A stretch of 64,000 nucleotides of DNA, from assembly GCF_010915705.1 (NCBI RefSeq), contig NZ_JAAIKE010000002.1:1-64000 (forward strand). Reading direction: 5' to 3'. Numbering within the stretch: the stretch's first letter is position 1; each line of letters opens with the position of its first letter. Positions 44,856 to 53,426 of this stretch are shown here, one piece after another. The notes beneath the pieces were generated by a model that was not told the DNA's origin, ran no database searches, and saw only the letters and a program-made list of their open reading frames with translations. Source of the stretch: Pseudotabrizicola algicola. Its GTDB lineage: Bacteria > Pseudomonadota > Alphaproteobacteria > Rhodobacterales > Rhodobacteraceae. Both the position numbers and the translations under genes were made by a program.

Positions 44856-45694
44856 CCCAGTATTACGCCCCCACCGGCGGCCTGCCGCCGCAGACAAACC
44901 TGATGACCCAGCGCGCGGTTTTCACCAACGCCTATGCCTTCATCCCGCGCGGTTGCTTTTCCGATATCGTGACCAGCGCCCTGCCCGGTTGGCGCGACAC
45001 CCGGCTCTGGCTGATCGCGCGGCCCATGTCGGGCTTTTCGGAAACCTTCAGCCAATATGTCATGGAGGTCGCACCCGGCGGCGGCTCCGACAGGCCCGAC
45101 CCCGAGAACGGGGCCGAACACTGGCTGTTCTTCACCCAAGGGCTCGCGACCCTGACCCTTGACGGCACCGGTCACGAGATGGAAGCGGGCAGCTATGCCT
45201 ATATCCCTGCCGGCACCCGCTGGACACTGCTCGCCGAAGGCGGCACGCCCGCGCGCTTCCACTGGTTGCGCAAGCTTTACGAACCGGCCCCCGGCCTCGA
45301 CCGTCCCGATCCCATCCTCATCAACGAGCGGGATGTGCCGCTCAGCCTGATGCCCGACACCAATGGCGCTTGGGGAACCACGCGCTTTGCCGACCCCGCC
45401 GATCTGCGCCACGATGCCCATGTGAACATCGTCACCTTCCAGCCCGGCGGCACCATCCCGTTCGAGGAAACCCATGTGATGGAGCACGGGCTTTATGTGC
45501 TTCAGGGCAAGGCCGTCTACAAACTCAATCAGGACTGGGTCGAGGTGGAGGCGGGCGATTTCATGTGGCTGCGCGCCTATTGCCCGCAGGCCTGCTATGC
45601 CGCCGGCCCCGGCCCCTTCCGCTATCTGCTCTACAAGGACGTGAACCGGCACGCCAAACTGCGCGGCCCGGGCGGCTTTGGCGCGCTGCGCTGA
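44852..45694 (+). CDS. allE: (S)-ureidoglycine aminohydrolase (bicupin)
   Basis: The 280-residue product has two cupin domains. The C-terminal one has the metal-binding pattern ETHVMEHGLYVLQGKAVYKL and GDFMWLRAYCPQACYAAGPG, and the N-terminal one AEHWLFFTQGLATLTLDG and GSYAYIPAGTRWTLLA. It matches AllE/UGLYAH, a manganese enzyme releasing ammonia from S-ureidoglycine to give S-ureidoglycolate. It overlaps the puuE-uraD stop by four bases. Its substrate must come from allantoate amidohydrolase, which is not in the window. Confidence 0.93.
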   Translation: MTQYYAPTGGLPPQTNLMTQRAVFTNAYAFIPRGCFSDIVTSALPGWRDTRLWLIARPMSGFSETFSQYVMEVAPGGGSDRPDPENGAEHWLFFTQGLATLTLDGTGHEMEAGSYAYIPAGTRWTLLAEGGTPARFHWLRKLYEPAPGLDRPDPILINERDVPLSLMPDTNGAWGTTRFADPADLRHDAHVNIVTFQPGGTIPFEETHVMEHGLYVLQGKAVYKLNQDWVEVEAGDFMWLRAYCPQACYAAGPGPFRYLLYKDVNRHAKLRGPGGFGALR

Positions 45695-45726
45695 TCCCCG
45701 ATCCGTTCCTGACGACCCCGAAGGGG

Positions 45727-45750
45727 GGCCGGGAGGCAAAGCCCCCGGCC
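45727..45750. repeat. Intergenic G/C hairpin, copy A of a dispersed element
   Basis: GGCCGGGAGGC - AAA - GCCCCCGGCC forms a stem of about 10 pairs with one bulge in the 80-base gap between the aminohydrolase and AllA genes. It resembles two further elements at 51287 and 55581 in its G-run / short A-rich loop / C-run build, but lacks their AAATA lead. Confidence 0.5.
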
Positions 45751-45774
45751 CGCCGCAAGCCACAGGTGCCACAG

Positions 45775-46251
45775 ATGCCGCAGATCATTGCCCAGCCCCT
45801 TACCGCCACCGCCTTCGCGCCCTTTGGCGATGTGCTGGAGGCCAGCGGCGATTTCCGTCTTATCAATGCAGGGCTTTGCCAGCGCCACCATGACCGCGCA
45901 AAGCTCGATTTCGGCCCCGATGGCCGGGCCGGAGTGTCGATCTTCAAGGCGGTTCCCCGCAGCCTGCCCTATGCCTTCGACCTGATCGAGCGCCACCCAG
46001 ACGGCAGCCAGGCCTTTGTGCCGATGACGGCAGACCCGTTTCTGGTGATCGTCTCGCAGGGGCCGGAGGCGACGCCGCTCGCCTTTCTGACCGATGGCAG
46101 CCAAGGCATCAACCTTCATCGCGGCGTCTGGCACGGGGTGCTGACCCCGCTCCACGCCCCCGGCCTGTTTGCGGTGGTAGACCGGATCGGTCCCACCGCC
46201 AATCTGGAGGAACACCGCTACAGCGAAAGCTGGACGGTTCTCGCACCCTGA
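45775..46251 (+). CDS. allA: Ureidoglycolate lyase
   Basis: The 158-residue product is an AllA-type lyase that splits ureidoglycolate into glyoxylate and urea. The family pattern is clear: AFAPFGDVLEASGDFRLINA, RAGVSIFKAVPRSLPYAFDL, ERHPDGSQAFVPM, FLVIVSQGPEATP and INLHRGVWHGVLTPLHAPGL, the last holding the active-site residues. ATG 45775 starts directly at the conserved part. It gives the glyoxylate that the beta-hydroxyaspartate cycle further right can use. Followed by the permease gene after 77 bases. Confidence 0.94.
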   Translation: MPQIIAQPLTATAFAPFGDVLEASGDFRLINAGLCQRHHDRAKLDFGPDGRAGVSIFKAVPRSLPYAFDLIERHPDGSQAFVPMTADPFLVIVSQGPEATPLAFLTDGSQGINLHRGVWHGVLTPLHAPGLFAVVDRIGPTANLEEHRYSESWTVLAP

Positions 46252-46328
46252 GGAGGGGGCGCAGCTAACCCCTCTGCATCCGGGCAGCGCAGAGGGTGAA
46301 AAAGATGCCCGAGGGAGAGGACCACACC

Positions 46329-47744
46329 ATGACAAGTTCCGCTTTGGGAACCGCGCAGCAGATGCGCGACCCCGACTACATGCCGCCGCTCGGGCGGGCC
46401 GTTCCGCTGGGGATCCAGCATGTGCTGGCGATGTTCGTCTCGAACGTCACCCCCGCGATCATTGTCTGCGGCGCGGCCGGTATCGGCTTTGGCTCGGACC
46501 AGGGCGCGCTCGGCTTTCCGGACATGACCTACATGATCCAGATGTCGATGCTGTTCGCAGGCATCGCCACCCTGTTCCAGTCCATCGGCATGGGGCCGGT
46601 CGGCGCGCGTCTGCCCATCGTGCAGGGAACCTCTTTCGCCTTTGTGCCGATCATGATTCCCGCCGTTGCGGGGCTTGGCGCGGCAGGCCTAGGCGGGCTG
46701 ATGACGGGCGTCATGATTGGCGGTCTGTTCCATTTCTGCCTTGGCTTCGTGATCGGCCGCATCCGTTATGCCCTGCCGCCGCTCGTCACCGGCCTGATCG
46801 TGCTGATGATCGGTCTGGCTCTGGTCAAGGTCGGCATCCAGTATGCGGCAGGCGGCGTTCCCGCGATGGAAGCCGGCATGCGCGCCATTGCCGAGGCCAA
46901 GGCCAATGGCACCCCCGTCGACTGGAGCACGATCCGCTTCGGCAGCTTTGCGCAATGGGCACCGGCGCTGGTCGTGATCCTTGTCACGCTGTCGATCAAG
47001 TTCTTTGTCCGGGGCTTCCTTGCGGTGGCGGCGGTGCTGGTCGGGATCATCGCCGGTTACATCGTGGCCCTGATGCTGGGTCAGGTCAGCTTTGTCGCCG
47101 TCGAGCGTGCAGGCCTCTTCGCCCTGCCCAACCCCTTCCGCTGGGGCTTCGAATTCAACGCGGCCATCGTCATCGGCATGTGCTTCATGGCAATCATTTC
47201 GGCCATTGAAACCGTCGGCGATGTCTCGGGCATCACCAAGGGCGGTGCCGGACGCGAGGCCACCGACAAGGAAATCGAGGGCGCGACCTTTGCCGATGGT
47301 GCAGGCACCGCGATTGCCGGAGTATTCGGCGGCCTGCCCAACACCTCTTTCAGCCAGAATGTCGGCCTCATCGCCATGACGGGGCTCATGAGCCGCCATG
47401 TCGTTACCATCGGCGCGATCTTCCTTATCATCTGCGGCCTCGTCCCCAAGATCGGGGCGGCCATCAACACGGTGCCGATCAACGTGCTGGGCGGCGGTGT
47501 TGTCGTCATGTTCGGCATGGTCTGCGCCGCAGGGGTCAACATGCTGTCGGAAGTGAAGTGGAACCGCCGCAACATGGTGATCTTCGCCACCGCCCTGTCG
47601 GTCAGCCTTGGCCTGCAACAGGTGCCAGAGGCGCTGCAGCACATGGGCCAGACGGCGCAAATCCTGCTGACATCGGGCCTCCTGCCAGCCGCCGCCATCG
47701 CCATCGGGCTGAATCTCCTGCTGCCCGAAGAAGCCGGCGAATAA
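46329..47744 (+). CDS. NCS2-family purine (xanthine/urate) permease
   Basis: The 471-residue product is a nucleobase-cation symporter-2 protein with about 12-14 helices. Landmarks are LGIQHVLAMFVSNVTPAIIV with the TM1 QH motif, RLPIVQGTSFAFVP, the SAIETVGDVSGITKGG segment of TM8 with its conserved Glu, and FGGLPNTSFSQNVGLIAMTG, the QNVG-type signature. Such motifs go with xanthine or urate transport. Position at the end of the urate cluster agrees. ATG 46329 follows GGGAGAGG; an in-frame ATG at 46296 has a weaker site. A strong hairpin follows. Confidence 0.92.
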   Translation: MTSSALGTAQQMRDPDYMPPLGRAVPLGIQHVLAMFVSNVTPAIIVCGAAGIGFGSDQGALGFPDMTYMIQMSMLFAGIATLFQSIGMGPVGARLPIVQGTSFAFVPIMIPAVAGLGAAGLGGLMTGVMIGGLFHFCLGFVIGRIRYALPPLVTGLIVLMIGLALVKVGIQYAAGGVPAMEAGMRAIAEAKANGTPVDWSTIRFGSFAQWAPALVVILVTLSIKFFVRGFLAVAAVLVGIIAGYIVALMLGQVSFVAVERAGLFALPNPFRWGFEFNAAIVIGMCFMAIISAIETVGDVSGITKGGAGREATDKEIEGATFADGAGTAIAGVFGGLPNTSFSQNVGLIAMTGLMSRHVVTIGAIFLIICGLVPKIGAAINTVPINVLGGGVVVMFGMVCAAGVNMLSEVKWNRRNMVIFATALSVSLGLQQVPEALQHMGQTAQILLTSGLLPAAAIAIGLNLLLPEEAGE

Positions 47745-47755
47745 TAGCGCCAGAC

Positions 47756-47783
47756 GCCAAGGCCGGGGTAGCCCGGCCTTGGC
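47756..47783. terminator. Hairpin between the permease and acyl-CoA ligase genes
   Basis: A perfect 12-bp stem GCCAAGGCCGGG / CCCGGCCTTGGC with loop GTAG lies between two convergent stops, 11 bases after the permease stop. Confidence 0.7.
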
Positions 47784-47803
47784 ATCGCGCCGCGACCGGC
47801 CCG

Positions 47804-49357
47804 TCAGGTCTTGCGCAACATCCGCCGCAAAATCTTGCCGCTCGCGGATTTCGGCACCGCCTCTATGAATTCAACCCGCGACGGCACCTTGTAGGTAGCC
47901 AGATGTCCGCGCAGAAACGCGATGATCTGCTGCGCCCGCGCCTCGTCCTTCACCCCGTCCTGCGATACGACAAAGGCCACCGGCACCTCGCCCGCCGCCT
48001 CGTCCGCCTCACCGATCACGGCGGCATCCAGCACACCGGGGCAGGTTTGCAGCACGGCTTCAACCTCGGCAGGGGCGACCTGAAAGCCCTTGACCTTGAT
48101 CAGCTCCTTCAGGCGGTCCCGTATGAAAAGCTGGCCATCAGCATCAAAAGCCGCGATATCGCCGGTATGCAGCCAGCCTTCGGCATCGATCGTGCGCGCG
48201 GTTGCCTCGGGGTTGTTCAGATAACCCTGCATCACCTGTGGCCCCCTGATGCACAGCTCCCCCTCTTCCCCGATGGGCAGCGCCTTGCCTGTCTGCGGGT
48301 CCACCACCTTGCATTGCGTGTTCGGCACCGTGATGCCGACCGCCCCGGGCTTGGCATGTTCTTCATTCGAGAAATGCGAGATCGGGCTCAACTCCGTCAT
48401 GCCATAGCCCTGAATGGTGCGGGCGTTCAGCCGCCCCGCACAGGCATCCGACAATTCGGCCCCCAGCGGCGCCGCCGCCGAAACAAGGATCTCAAGGCTG
48501 GAAACATCATAGTCGGCAACCATCGGATGCTTGGCCATCGCCAGCACCACAGGCGGCACCGCCATCACCATCCGCACCTTGTGCCGCTGCACATGGCCCA
48601 GAAAGCCCGCCAGATCGAAGCGCGGCATCGTCACCAGCGCCGCCCCCGCCACCAGATGCATGTTCATCAGCACATTCATGCCATAGATGTGAAAAAACGG
48701 CAGGAAGGCCACCGTCACCTCGGCCGGAACCACGCGGATCACGGCGCGCGCCTGATCGACATTCACCACCAGATTGCGATGGCTCAGCATCACGCCCTTG
48801 GGCAGGCCGGTGGTGCCGCTGGAATAGGGCAGCACCACGATGTGACGCTCCAGATCGACGGGCACCTGCGCCGTCAGTGGCGCGCTCATCAGATCGTCCA
48901 GCGCGGCATGCCCTTCTGCCCCGCCGATCACCACGACCTGCCGCACCCCCGTGCCCTCGGCCCCGGCAAGCGCCTGCGGCAGGAAATCGGCAATGGTGAC
49001 AAGCAGGGACGCACCCGCATCGGTAAGCTGATGGCGGATCTCTGGCGCGGTATAGGTGGGGTTCAGGGTGGTGATGGTGCCACCCGCATAGGCCACGGCG
49101 TGAAACACCACCGCATATTCGGGCATGTTGGGCGCCATCAGCGCCACCACCTGCCCCGCGCCAAAGCCCCGCTCGGTCAACCCTCCCGCAAGGCTGCGCA
49201 CCTGCGCCATCAGCGCCGCCCCGGTCAGGCTGCGCCCGCTCGGCCCGTCGATCAGCACGACACGGTCCGGCGCATCGGCCAGGCCTTCAAACAGGCAATC
49301 GGTGATCGAGATGTCACGCACCGGCACATCGGCCAGCGGGCTGGTAATCAGGGTCAT
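47804..49357 (-). CDS. AMP-forming acyl-CoA ligase, 4-coumarate:CoA ligase-like
   Basis: The 517-residue product is an ANL-superfamily enzyme that activates a carboxylate as acyl-AMP and then as a CoA thioester. Motifs are the P-loop PYSSGTTGLPKGVMLSH at about 177-193, GYGMTELSPISHFS, EGWLHTGDIAAFDADGQLFI, RLKELIKVKGFQVAPAEVE and the catalytic lysine in PKSASGKILRRML. Overall it is closest in style to 4CL and medium-chain ligases; the acid substrate is not predictable. It is a single gene between the urate permease and the GNAT gene. Confidence 0.88.
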   Translation of the reverse strand: MTLITSPLADVPVRDISITDCLFEGLADAPDRVVLIDGPSGRSLTGAALMAQVRSLAGGLTERGFGAGQVVALMAPNMPEYAVVFHAVAYAGGTITTLNPTYTAPEIRHQLTDAGASLLVTIADFLPQALAGAEGTGVRQVVVIGGAEGHAALDDLMSAPLTAQVPVDLERHIVVLPYSSGTTGLPKGVMLSHRNLVVNVDQARAVIRVVPAEVTVAFLPFFHIYGMNVLMNMHLVAGAALVTMPRFDLAGFLGHVQRHKVRMVMAVPPVVLAMAKHPMVADYDVSSLEILVSAAAPLGAELSDACAGRLNARTIQGYGMTELSPISHFSNEEHAKPGAVGITVPNTQCKVVDPQTGKALPIGEEGELCIRGPQVMQGYLNNPEATARTIDAEGWLHTGDIAAFDADGQLFIRDRLKELIKVKGFQVAPAEVEAVLQTCPGVLDAAVIGEADEAAGEVPVAFVVSQDGVKDEARAQQIIAFLRGHLATYKVPSRVEFIEAVPKSASGKILRRMLRKT

Positions 49358-49433
49358 CGCGCGCTCCTCCTCCTGTTCAGCGTAGTGTGGCGCCCCCGTC
49401 GGTCAATCCGCCAAAGGTCGCGGATGCCGCGCG

Positions 49434-49871
49434 CTAGAGCTTATGGTCATATGTCACCCAGACCGTGCGCTGCGCCATCTGGTCATACAGGCCGCGCGCG
49501 CGGTAATTGTTCTCTGCCGTGATCCAGCGGATCACGCTCCACCCCCGCCGGCGTCCCTCGTCGGCGACGCCCGAAATCAGGGCCGCCGCCGCCCCCGTGC
49601 CGCGCGCCTCGGGGCTGACAAACAGATCATCCAGAAATCCGCCCGTGCTCGCGGACAGCGGGCGCGCAAAGGCCCGAAAATGCGCAAGCCCCAGAAGCCG
49701 GCCGCCGCTGCTGGCCACCAGAGCTTCCACCTCATGCGCCGGATCGCAGATCCATCCCCAGACGCGCGCCCGCATCTCGTCGGTCTGTGTCACCTGATAA
49801 AACGCGGCATAGCCCGCATAGAGCGCGCACCAAGCCTCGAAATCCGCTGCCTCCGGTCGCCTGATCTCCAT
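49434..49871 (-). CDS. GNAT family N-acetyltransferase
   Basis: The 145-residue product is a compact GNAT: MEIRRPEAADFEAWCALYAG at the start, LLGLAHFRAFARPLSASTGG, then FLDDLFVSPEARGTGAAAAL (motif A, acetyl-CoA pyrophosphate loop) and WITAENNYRARGLYDQMAQR (motif B). The frame continues upstream as an antisense shadow of bciB, but ATG 49871 after GGAGGG is clearly the start. Substrate unknown. It is divergent from bciB; the 120-base gap contains the PpsR-type palindrome. Confidence 0.88.
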   Translation of the reverse strand: MEIRRPEAADFEAWCALYAGYAAFYQVTQTDEMRARVWGWICDPAHEVEALVASSGGRLLGLAHFRAFARPLSASTGGFLDDLFVSPEARGTGAAAALISGVADEGRRRGWSVIRWITAENNYRARGLYDQMAQRTVWVTYDHKL

Positions 49872-49940
49872 GATATCCCTCCATATCCGGCACGCTAGCA
49901 CGCGCCATTTCCAAAAGTCGCCGACAAAAGATGACAAAGC

Positions 49941-49962
49941 ACTGTCATTTTTTCCTGACAGT
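49941..49962. promoter_or_regulatory. PpsR/CrtJ-type palindrome upstream of bciB
   Basis: ACTGTCA-N8-TGACAGT is a perfect 7-bp inverted repeat that contains the exact TGT-N12-ACA consensus, including the inner CA/TG, used by the photosynthesis repressor PpsR (CrtJ). It lies 30 bases before the bciB start. A second pair, TGACA-N6-TGTCA, overlaps its left arm at 49932-49947. Confidence 0.7.
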
Positions 49963-49991
49963 TCTATCCTGCCCCCAGCGCAGGAGACAGC

Positions 49992-51227
49992 ATGTTCGAC
50001 CAGACCCGCCCCGGCCCGCAGACCCCCGCCCTCCCCGGCGCGCCGCGGGCCGGGCTCTGCACCGATTGCGGCGTGTCCCGTCTGGGCGACGGCCGCGCCT
50101 GCGGGCGCGCCTGCCAGTTCATCGCGCCCGATTATCCGGCGCTGGAGCGCCGCACGCATGGCCGTACCGCCAACCCCGACAATGACGAAGCCTTCTTCGG
50201 CGTCACTCAGACCATGCTGCGCGCCCGCCTGAAAGAGCCCGCCCCCGGCGCGCAGTGGACCGGCATCACGACCACCCTCGCGGCGACATTGCTCGAACAC
50301 GGGCTGGTCGATGCCGTGCTCACCGTGGTCCCCGACCCGCAAGACCGCTGGAAACCGCTGCCCGCGCTCATCACCGACCCCGCCGATCTGGCACAGGCGC
50401 GCGGCATGCGCATGGGCTGGGCGCCCACCTTGGCCCTCCTGGAACCAGTCCGCGCCGCAGGCCACAGGCGCCTTGCGATGATCGGCATCCCCTGCCAGAC
50501 CTATGCCCTGCGCGCACTCGAGGTGGAGCTGGGGCTCGAGGCGCTCTACATCATCGGCACGCCCTGCTCGGACAACACCAGCACCGCCAATTTCCACCGG
50601 TTCCTCGACCTGCTCGACGAGGCACCGGGGGCCATCAGCTATCTGGAATTTCGCGCCGACTTCCGCGTCGAGTTGCGCTTTGACGATGGCCGCAAACCGC
50701 GGCTCATTCCGTTCTTGCAACTGCCCATCAGCAAGCTTCCCGCCGATTTCTTTCCGATGACCTGCAAAACCTGCGTCGACTACACAAACAGACTGGCCGA
50801 CATCACCGTCGGCTACATGGGCGGCAGCGGCGATCAGTGGATCATCGCCCGCAATCCGCGCGGGGCGACCCTGCTCTCCCTTGTCGCCGACCGCCTGCAC
50901 ACCGCCCCGCCCGCGTCCTCGGGCCGACGCGAAGCGGCCGTCAGGGGCTTCGCCGCCAACACCGCCCGCGCCGCAGGCGGCCTGCCGCTGCGCCGCATGC
51001 CCGATCTGCTCCGCCCGCTCGTCGGCCTCCTGCAACGCTACTTTGGCCCCAAGGGCCTCGAATTCGCGCGCGCCCGCGTGGAAATGAAGGCGATCGAGAC
51101 CATCCTTCACCTGCGCAGGACCCACCCCGCCCGGCTCAAGAACATGGTTCCGGCCCATGTCTGGGCGCTTGCAGCCCGCTACGGGCTGACCCCGGCGCCA
51201 GATGAAAAGCCGCGGCGCAAGCCCTGA
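49992..51227 (+). CDS. bciB: BciB-like ferredoxin-dependent divinyl (proto)chlorophyllide 8-vinyl reductase (FrhB family)
   Basis: The 411-residue product belongs to the coenzyme F420 hydrogenase beta-subunit (FrhB/FdhB) family in the form found in BciB and plant HCAR. It has N-terminal cluster cysteines (GLCTDCGVSRLGDGRACGRACQ; Cys23, 26, 37, 41), GAQWTGITTTLAATLLEHGL, IGIPCQTYALRALE, IIGTPCSDNTS and FFPMTCKTCVDYTNRLADIT, which bind iron-sulfur clusters and FAD. BciB reduces the 8-vinyl group during (bacterio)chlorophyll synthesis. Length fits BciB (about 400). The PpsR-type site upstream supports a role in bacteriochlorophyll formation; no other bch gene is in the window, and an alternative FrhB-type reductase cannot be excluded. 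Confidence 0.75.
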   Translation: MFDQTRPGPQTPALPGAPRAGLCTDCGVSRLGDGRACGRACQFIAPDYPALERRTHGRTANPDNDEAFFGVTQTMLRARLKEPAPGAQWTGITTTLAATLLEHGLVDAVLTVVPDPQDRWKPLPALITDPADLAQARGMRMGWAPTLALLEPVRAAGHRRLAMIGIPCQTYALRALEVELGLEALYIIGTPCSDNTSTANFHRFLDLLDEAPGAISYLEFRADFRVELRFDDGRKPRLIPFLQLPISKLPADFFPMTCKTCVDYTNRLADITVGYMGGSGDQWIIARNPRGATLLSLVADRLHTAPPASSGRREAAVRGFAANTARAAGGLPLRRMPDLLRPLVGLLQRYFGPKGLEFARARVEMKAIETILHLRRTHPARLKNMVPAHVWALAARYGLTPAPDEKPRRKP

Positions 51228-51286
51228 GGGGGATGCGCTCCGCGCGGGCGTATCCAGGAAGGTGCAAATGCAATTTGCTGCTTTTC

Positions 51287-51320
51287 AAATACTCCGGGGG
51301 TTTGGGGGCAGAGCCCCCAT
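51287..51320. repeat. Dispersed intergenic hairpin element, copy B
   Basis: AAATACTCCGGGGGTTT leads into GGGGGC-AGA-GCCCCC between the convergent bciB and gap stops. The same lead plus hairpin recurs at 55581. It may act as a terminator here. Confidence 0.6.
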
Positions 51321-51327
51321 GCGCGGG

Positions 51328-52302
51328 TCACCCCATGCGCAGCGCGACATCCAGCATGCGGTTGGAAAAGCCCCATTCATTGTCATACCAGCCGAACACC
51401 CGAAGCAGGCCGCCTGCTGTCACCCTCGTCTCGGGCGTGGCCATCACGATGCTTTCCGGACGCGCGCGCAGGTCGGTCGAAACCAGCGGGCGGTCGGTCA
51501 CGCCGATCACCCCGCCTGCCGCATGAAAGGCGGCGTTGACGGCGGCGACGGTCACCGGACGCGCGGTCATCACCGACAGATCGACACAAGACACGCTCGC
51601 CACCGGTACCCGCACCGCCGAGCCTTCGATCCGCCCCGCCATTTGCGGCAAGACCAGATCAAGCAGGCGCGAGGCGCTTGTGGTGGTCGGCACCATCGAC
51701 AGCGCCGCGGCACGGCTGCGTGCGTAATCCGCCGCGGGTGCATCCACCGTCGGCTGGCTGCCGGTATAGCAATGGATCGTGGTCATCGACCCGGTCACCA
51801 CGCCCCATTCCCGCTCGATCAGGCGGGCCAGCGGGGCCAGCGCATTGGTGGTGCAAGAAGCATTCGAGACGATCTTCTGATCCGCCAGCGCCTCGTCATT
51901 GGCCCCAAGCACAACGGTGACCTCCGCCGCGCCTGACGGGCCGGAAATCAACACCCGCCGCGCCCCCGCCCGCAAGCCACGCGCGGCCACCTCGGGGTGG
52001 TCGGCCCTCCCGGTGCATTCCATCACCACATCGACGCCCGCAAGATCAAGCACCGACAGGTCCGGCGTGCGGAACAGCGGAATGGCCTTGCCGTTGACGA
52101 CAAGTGACCCGCCCTCCAGCTGCACGCTGCCGCGCCACGGGCCGAAAACGCTGTCGAACTCGAAGAGATGCGCGCACATCTCGGGGGCGGCGATATCATT
52201 GATCCCCACCACCTCCAGCCCCGGCCATGCGGCCCCGTCCGAAGCCCAAGCACGCAGAACCGAGCGGCCGATCCGGCCAAAGCCATTGATGAAAACCCGC
52301 AT
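51328..52302 (-). CDS. Glyceraldehyde-3-phosphate dehydrogenase family protein
   Basis: The 324-residue product has the NAD-binding start MRVFINGFGRIGRSVLRAW, the catalytic SNASCTTNALAPLARLI with the active cysteine at about 148, HCYTGSQPTVDAP, and the closing WYDNEWGFSNRML. It is a GAPDH-fold dehydrogenase making an acyl phosphate from an aldehyde. Several segments (PEMCAHLFEFDSVFGPWRGS) diverge from housekeeping Gap, so it may be a second paralogue with a different aldehyde. ATG 52302 after GGGGGAC is chosen. It is 86 bases downstream of bhcD on the same strand, so it may be cotranscribed with the bhc operon. Confidence 0.85.
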   Translation of the reverse strand: MRVFINGFGRIGRSVLRAWASDGAAWPGLEVVGINDIAAPEMCAHLFEFDSVFGPWRGSVQLEGGSLVVNGKAIPLFRTPDLSVLDLAGVDVVMECTGRADHPEVAARGLRAGARRVLISGPSGAAEVTVVLGANDEALADQKIVSNASCTTNALAPLARLIEREWGVVTGSMTTIHCYTGSQPTVDAPAADYARSRAAALSMVPTTTSASRLLDLVLPQMAGRIEGSAVRVPVASVSCVDLSVMTARPVTVAAVNAAFHAAGGVIGVTDRPLVSTDLRARPESIVMATPETRVTAGGLLRVFGWYDNEWGFSNRMLDVALRMG

Positions 52303-52388
52303 GATGTCCCCCATGGATCCGCCGCAGGTTCAGCACGCGCCCGCGCCCCGCGCAAGCGCCGCTTTGTCACCCGAACAAGCTTTCCCGG

Positions 52389-53348
52389 CTAAAGGGCAAC
52401 GCTGATCCCCTCGCCACGCTCCTGCGCGCGCCGCACCGCCATCGCCGCCACCGCCAGATCCTGAAGTCCGACGCCGGTTCCGTCAAACAGCGTGATCTCC
52501 TCGGCCGTCTTGCGGCCCGGATGCGCGCCGGTCAGCACATCCCCCAAGGGCGTGATTGCCTCCGGCCCGAGCAGGCCCGCAGCCACCGCGTGCTGCGCCT
52601 CTCCGATAGAGACGGATTGCGCCACCTCGTCGGTAAAGACCGCAGCCCGCCCCAGGAGCGCGGGCTCGACCTCCTGCTTGCCCTTGGTATCGGTGCCCAT
52701 GCAGGCCAGATGGGTGCCCGCCGACACATGCGCATCCAGCAGACTGGCCGCCGGAGACGATGTGATTGTCACGATCACATCGGCCTCGCGCATCCGCTCC
52801 AGCGGGACAGCCTCGAACGGCAAGCCAAGCTCTGCCGCCACAGCGCCCAGCCGGTCCAGCATCTCGGGGTGCAGGTTCCACGCGATCACCCGCTCGAACG
52901 ACCGCACCCGAGCGGCCGCCCGCAGCTGGAACCCTGCCTGATGGCCCGCCCCGACCATGCCCAGAACGCGGGCATCGGCACGCGCCAGCCGGTCGATGGA
53001 AATCGCACTGGCCGCCGCCGTGCGCAGCGCCGTCAGCAGACCGCCCCCGACCATGGCCGTCGGCTGTCCGGTCTCGGGATCGAACAGGAACACCGTGGAC
53101 TGGTGGTTGATGATGCCCTTGGCCGCATTGCCGGGAAAGTAACCGCCCGCCTTCACGCCCAGTTGCCCGCCAGACCGGTCCAGCCCCGATTTGAAACCGT
53201 ATTGCCGCCCCTCGCCCAGCGCCTCGCGCACGACCGGAAAGTTATAGGCATCGCCCCGCGACATCGCGGCAAAGGTGGCCTCGACAGCGGCAAAGGCATC
53301 CTCGGGCGACACCAGCCCGCCAATCAGGCTTTCAGGAACGATCAGCAT
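52389..53348 (-). CDS. bhcD: Iminosuccinate reductase BhcD (ornithine cyclodeaminase family)
   Basis: The 319-residue product is of the ornithine cyclodeaminase/mu-crystallin family: LVSPEDAFAAVEATFAAMSR, YGFKSGLDRSGGQLGVKAGG, the NAD-binding RVLGMVGAGHQAGFQLRAAA and VIVTITSSPAASLLDAHVSA. In the beta-hydroxyaspartate cycle this family member reduces iminosuccinate with NADH to L-aspartate, regenerating the amino donor. Position after bhcC and the presence of bhcA, bhcB and bhcR make BhcD the natural assignment. It is the last cycle gene, 78 bases after bhcC. Confidence 0.9.
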   Translation of the reverse strand: MLIVPESLIGGLVSPEDAFAAVEATFAAMSRGDAYNFPVVREALGEGRQYGFKSGLDRSGGQLGVKAGGYFPGNAAKGIINHQSTVFLFDPETGQPTAMVGGGLLTALRTAAASAISIDRLARADARVLGMVGAGHQAGFQLRAAARVRSFERVIAWNLHPEMLDRLGAVAAELGLPFEAVPLERMREADVIVTITSSPAASLLDAHVSAGTHLACMGTDTKGKQEVEPALLGRAAVFTDEVAQSVSIGEAQHAVAAGLLGPEAITPLGDVLTGAHPGRKTAEEITLFDGTGVGLQDLAVAAMAVRRAQERGEGISVAL

Positions 53349-53426
53349 GGTCGCACCCGCGTCATGACATTTGCCATACGCGCGCCAGACCTGCGCCAGA
53401 CGTAAATCCTATGTGCGATTCCCATC

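Noticed and set aside
49872-51158. N-terminal extension of the GNAT frame across bciB
   Set aside because: The extension is Gly/Ala-rich shadow of bciB; the GNAT domain starts at 49871 behind GGAGGG.
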